Assembly (NCBI RefSeq): GCF_002994745.2
Contig: NC_037092.1
Location: 85,108,824-85,172,823 of the forward strand
DNA length: 64,000 bases
Source of the DNA: Rosa chinensis
Lineage: Eukaryota; Streptophyta; Magnoliopsida; Rosales; Rosaceae
Reading direction: 5' to 3'
In this document: piece by piece, positions 60,071 through 64,000 of the stretch
How positions within the stretch are numbered: position 1 is the first letter of the stretch
Layout: each line of letters opens with the position of its first letter
Translations under genes and position numbers: made by a program
Notes under the pieces: model-generated
The model's database searches: none
The model's input: only the letters and a program-made list of their open reading frames with translations
Told to the model about the DNA's origin: nothing

Positions 60071-60373
60071 AAAGGTAGCTGATGAGCTTGGACTACTGTC
60101 GGGAGCTTCATGATCATTACTCTCATATTCAAGATCCGAATCAGAGAAAACTTGATATTTTTCATCTCGTTCAATATTCTCTAGCCGTGTGGTGGTGGCT
60201 AGAGAACAATCAACTTCTTTTGCTATGAAAAACTCACAGCTTTCTGGAAGAAGAGAATTATCACAAGCAACCATTATCTTTTCTCCACGTGCCAGGAGGC
60301 TAGAGCTATAGTCTTTAGAGACTAATTCCTTGATACTTTTTATGGCCATAGCTTTCATCCATGGGATGCTCAA
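60071..60373 (-). other. Unidentified open frame joined to the NB-ARC fragment
   Basis: A frame of 104 codons (its last codons overlap the fragment) begins MSIPWMKAMAIKS and has an acidic end (FSDSDLEYESNDHEAPDSS). In the intact gene the P-loop and kinase-2 would be here, and it shares no motif with them. It may be a piece of a retroelement gag or another host gene fused by rearrangement. Confidence 0.3.
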
Positions 60374-60689
60374 GTTACAAGATTACAAGTTACCCATTTT
60401 AATTTTTCTGATAAATAAAAAAATAATTAAAAAAAAAAAAGAAGGAGGACTGTACAGCACCCGATGTTCAAGTTACCAAATAAGATTACATTAGACACCA
60501 AATGAGGCCAATTTTGTGTCCACCAGCAGCTTTAGGAAATCTTGTGTCCTAAGTTTGCTAACTGATCTGCCACAAAATTAGCTTCTCTAAAGATGTGGTT
60601 GAAACTGATGTATCTAAAGTTAACCTTTTACTTGATTACTAGAATACAACACAACGTGCATCTTTTAGTTCCAGAGTAGGCACCTATTG

Positions 60690-60990
60690 TCCAAAAAAAA
60701 AATAAGCCAACTAATAATTCTCCAATTATTGATTTTTATTCTATCTTCCGGTTTTCTGGCATCTTGAACTAAACCATTCATCCTTCAGGTCATGAGGATA
60801 TTACTGTTTCAAAGATTATACAGCGTTACTAACCTCGAAGGAACAGAGATCCATTAGCTCCAGCTTTCACATGCTCTGAAAAGTTTTGTACATAGCTTGG
60901 ACTCTGTCTGATCTGTCTCTTGAGCCTTTTGATAAATTGAGCAAGAGAAGGTTTGGGGTTCTGGAGAACAACGTGAAAGTATAAGCCAAA
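60690..60990 (-). promoter_or_regulatory. Upstream region of the dead NLR (block A plus leader exon)
   Basis: 60690-60790 is a weak block A copy (taataattctccaattattg, catcttgaac). 60830-60960 matches the 5' leader of the intact gene (13163-13280), including the exon end before a GTTAG donor on the minus strand. So the upstream region survived while the coding part was lost. Confidence 0.5.
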
Positions 60991-63900
60991 GGTAGAGATG
61001 TCCTGCACTAAAATAGAGCAATATTATACATTAAGAAGTCTTCACCTAATAAAGTTCACTCTCTTGGACCAGTAAAGAACTTTGTCATGTAGACCAATTT
61101 ACTAGAGAGATTATCTTTTGATTAACCTAATGAGGTACCATTTCAGTTGTTAGTTCGAAATATTTCTTCATAGTGTCTATACAGTAAGCATCAAATCCGT
61201 TCATATCAGCTACTTTAGCCTTCTATCTAAAGTAGACTGAGGAGAAACTATGGACTTTACCATTTTCTCGGCAAAGACTTGTTCTAGAGTCTAGACAGAC
61301 TGACTTTTGAAAGTTTGATACTTAATTTGATTCATCCTGTAAAACAGTACCTCACTCTATTTCAGGTGAATTTGTTTTAACTTGTTTCGTTTAACCATTG
61401 TTCAAGATAGTGAAGGAATGTCCATGAATGTGTCGGCATGGAGGTCGGTTACATTTTCAAACCACTCTGAACAGTTTCTGACAGGCATGCAACAGAAGAT
61501 AATCAAAACCCAGGAAATATAAGTTGCTGAAAAAAAAAAAATTCAATGTGTAGCTAAAAGAAAGAGATCCTACTGGCCAAAAAAATTGTAATGATGAGAG
61601 ATCCTACCAATGCTGCGTAGCTTAAAGTAGGCAATCCCTACTAATAACCTCTTCAATTACTACCAACTTCTTCAGTAAATTAGTTATAATTTTCTAAAGA
61701 AACTCTCCATTGCTTCGATCACCTTCTCTGTGTCTTGCCTAGACTTCTACATACTGAAGGCAACTATAACACTCCTGTTTTATATCATAGATCAGACGGT
61801 TTAGACACCTTAAAAATGAGGCAGAAGCTGGTTGAGCTGAGGGAAGAGACGCAGAGGCTCTTCGGGTGTTTGAGGCCAAAAAAGCGAGAAAGAAAGAAGA
61901 AGCAGGTCTCAAAGAGAACAGGCAAGAAAGCAACAACAAAGAAGTGATGAAGAAACTACAGAAAACCAGTGTAAAAACAGAAGGGAGGTGGTAAGAATAG
62001 ATCAAAGTAAATGTGATGACTTCTAAGTCCAGAACGATAATGCACATTACCTGGCCAAAGGAGAGATGCCCAATTAGCAGGTGTAGTTAAAGTATTTGGA
62101 TCAATATATTGTACTCGTATCTTTGATAAAATGTAAAAGGTTTGAGAAACTATTGTCGTTTCTCACTGGCATACTCTACTAGTATAGACACACCGACCTT
62201 TGGGATGATTGGTAAATATTTGAAGTCTTTACCCTGTCAGAATTGGAGTCCATTTAATCTTATGAACTGAATGGGCCAATAAAATGTTGAAATGGAAATA
62301 GGAATTTCAATTTGATGCATTTGAAATCGTATTCCTAAACAAATCTGTTCTGTCTGTCTCATCAACGCAAGCCTAATGAATAACAACTCTTACGATCAAA
62401 GTGTATAACACCAATACTCATCTTTCCAAACTTCATATCATAACTCGATTGCTCTCTGATTTTTCATTAAACAGCGTTCATGTTCTTGTCTAAATTACAA
62501 CGAATTTAATTTGATGTGTACACACATCAATTCTTGCTTTCATTTCTGCAAAACTAAATGCATATTTCATCTTAAAATTTAAGTGCGGTCATGCAATACC
62601 ATACTTATGTGCGTCTTTATACCAATCTGAATGACATAATTTGAAGAACACTATAGTCTGTGAAAAAAATACATTCATCATGTATCATCGTGATCATGTA
62701 TCCAATAAAAATAAAAAATCAATTGGATCCAAAAGAAGTAGACTCACTGAAAACTATCCAAAGGCATGGTTTAGTCAGTTTTTTTTATGATCATTGAGCT
62801 AATTAAGCAAAATAAAATCTTTTTCTCCTTTCTGTTCTTGTCTTCAAAATAATTAGGACAATGTATGCAACAAGGAAACAAAGCAATTGGAACCAAAATG
62901 CTCAGAGCAATAATGTTATTAACTTAACAACACATCGAATGCTTAATTGGCAATAATGTAGTAGTTAGGTGGACGATGGTAGTATGAAATTACCATCTTT
63001 GTTTTGGTTCCTCAACAGTTGTGCCTTCATAGAAGGGACAACTATGGCAACATGGACACCATTCCCGCCAGCCTTGCCTGATAATGAGCATAAACCTGCT
63101 TATAAGCCATAGGTATCATGGAGTTCCCCCTGAAAATGAACAGTAATTATGTTGACGACTGTAATCACATTTTAGCAAGAATATTGGAGAACAAATTTCT
63201 GAAAGTTAAAAACGTTAGCTAATACATGCAAAACAGGCAAAGCAATGATGAGAGCATGGAATATCTTCCAATTTGGATGTAACACATACAGATTTCTACG
63301 AAACCAAGCCAAAGAGTTCTTTTTAAGGTTTGAGTATAGATTCAGTAAAATTAGAAAAACTAACATGATGAGAGCATGAATCATGTTCCAGTTTTGAGCA
63401 CTATCATCAGCAATATTTTACAGTGAAACACCATTACAACCTTTTTACTTTCTCAGTCGCAAAAGATGCAACCTTGGATTTGTTGCAACTTATAACACAA
63501 GTCTCCAATATAGGAGCCAGAAGCCAACAAAATACATAATATATACTATCAATCAATTTTCTCCCCCTACTTCTGGACTCTTTGTAATCAACTAGAAAAG
63601 CTAACAGAAGACCACCCTGCAGAATAGAATTTGTAATGGAAGGAGTATGAACACTCCTCACCCATCAACCAATTGAAATTAAGTTTAGTACCCTGAATCA
63701 ACAATCAGTGAGTTAAACCAAACCACAAATCATTAATCACAATCACACTTACCGTACACTAAAGATTTCAACTTTCCCACAATCTATAAGTAGAAAAAAT
63801 ATTTCGCAAATCTAAATTTCCAATACCCAAAAAGTTGAATCCACCGAGTAGAAAGTACCTTAATTAATCATAATGATAGGAGAAAGTAGAGCAGAGTAGA

Positions 63901-64000
63901 AAGTACCTTAATTAATCAGCGGACAAAGAATGTGGAGGAAGGGACGACGGAGTTGGAGGAAGAAGCGTGTAACATCCACGCGCCGAATCTGAGCGTTAGG
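60991..64000. other. Non-coding tail of the window
   Basis: No recognisable gene. A basic frame at 61735-61947 (LRPKKRERKKKQ) has no family match. 63000-63190 and 63230-63400 resemble 58260-58400 and 48510-48620, further NLR-flank duplications. The last 40 bases (acgcgccgaatctgagcg) are GC-rich and may begin a gene outside the window. Confidence 0.45.

Noticed and set aside
61735..61947. Basic 70-residue frame
   Set aside because: No recognisable domain, no splice context, and Lys-rich low complexity at the end.
1..64000. CRISPR arrays, operons or rRNA genes
   Set aside because: The repeats have long units without spacers, introns are eukaryotic, and no rRNA-like sequence was seen.

Overview
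This looks like nuclear DNA of a dicot flowering plant. TIR-type immune-receptor sequence sits on an intron-containing gene, introns are short with GT-AG borders, and most of the window is nested plant transposons (Copia, hAT, Mutator-like, Helitron). A Rosaceae-type genome would fit the sequence style, but the species cannot be fixed from the window alone. Coding density is very low. I find two convincing host genes, one possible third, and many broken relatives of one of them.

Layout. 1-4260: upstream exons and a two-exon gene for a short FAR1-domain protein, with a miRNA-like hairpin at 659-751. 4261-7731: mostly non-coding, with candidate minus-strand exons at 5711-6470. 7732-14512: an immune-receptor (NLR) neighbourhood on the minus strand. 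It holds one intact gene (9484-12930), whose TIR domain is joined to a nucleotide-binding domain of the non-TIR (CC-NLR) type, plus fragments of sister genes. 15171-41275: a large interrupted inverted repeat built from NLR-intergenic sequence. It was later split by a hAT element (15227-17024), a Copia element (17289-24696), a LINE-like retroposed segment (25079-32662) that itself holds a second hAT (25370-31939), two small Mutator-like MITEs, and a 6.6-kb Mutator-like element (33915-40472) that carries a 514-bp satellite array and a fragment of an autophagy gene. 42516-47306: a very young Copia element without gag. 49544-58159: two head-to-tail Helitron-like elements, the second carrying fragments of several host genes. 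59686-60990: a broken NLR fragment with its upstream region. 61000-64000: non-coding, with stretches related to other NLR flanks.

How it fits together. This is a decaying tandem NLR cluster. The same intergenic block and the same small terminal exon (motif VGDVAEA) recur at several places, which implies past tandem and inverted duplication. Transposons then invaded the copies. Because the copies are paralogous, four of the insertions have a matching empty site elsewhere in the window, so their ends and target-site duplications can be read with unusual certainty.

The observations I rate highest are: the TIR plus CC-type NB-ARC receptor; the Mutator-like element with a satellite array related to a second array inside a hAT; the young gag-less Copia beside an older Copia that kept gag and lost pol; the gene-collecting Helitron; and the miRNA-like hairpin. 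All alignments were made by eye, so similarity figures are approximate.
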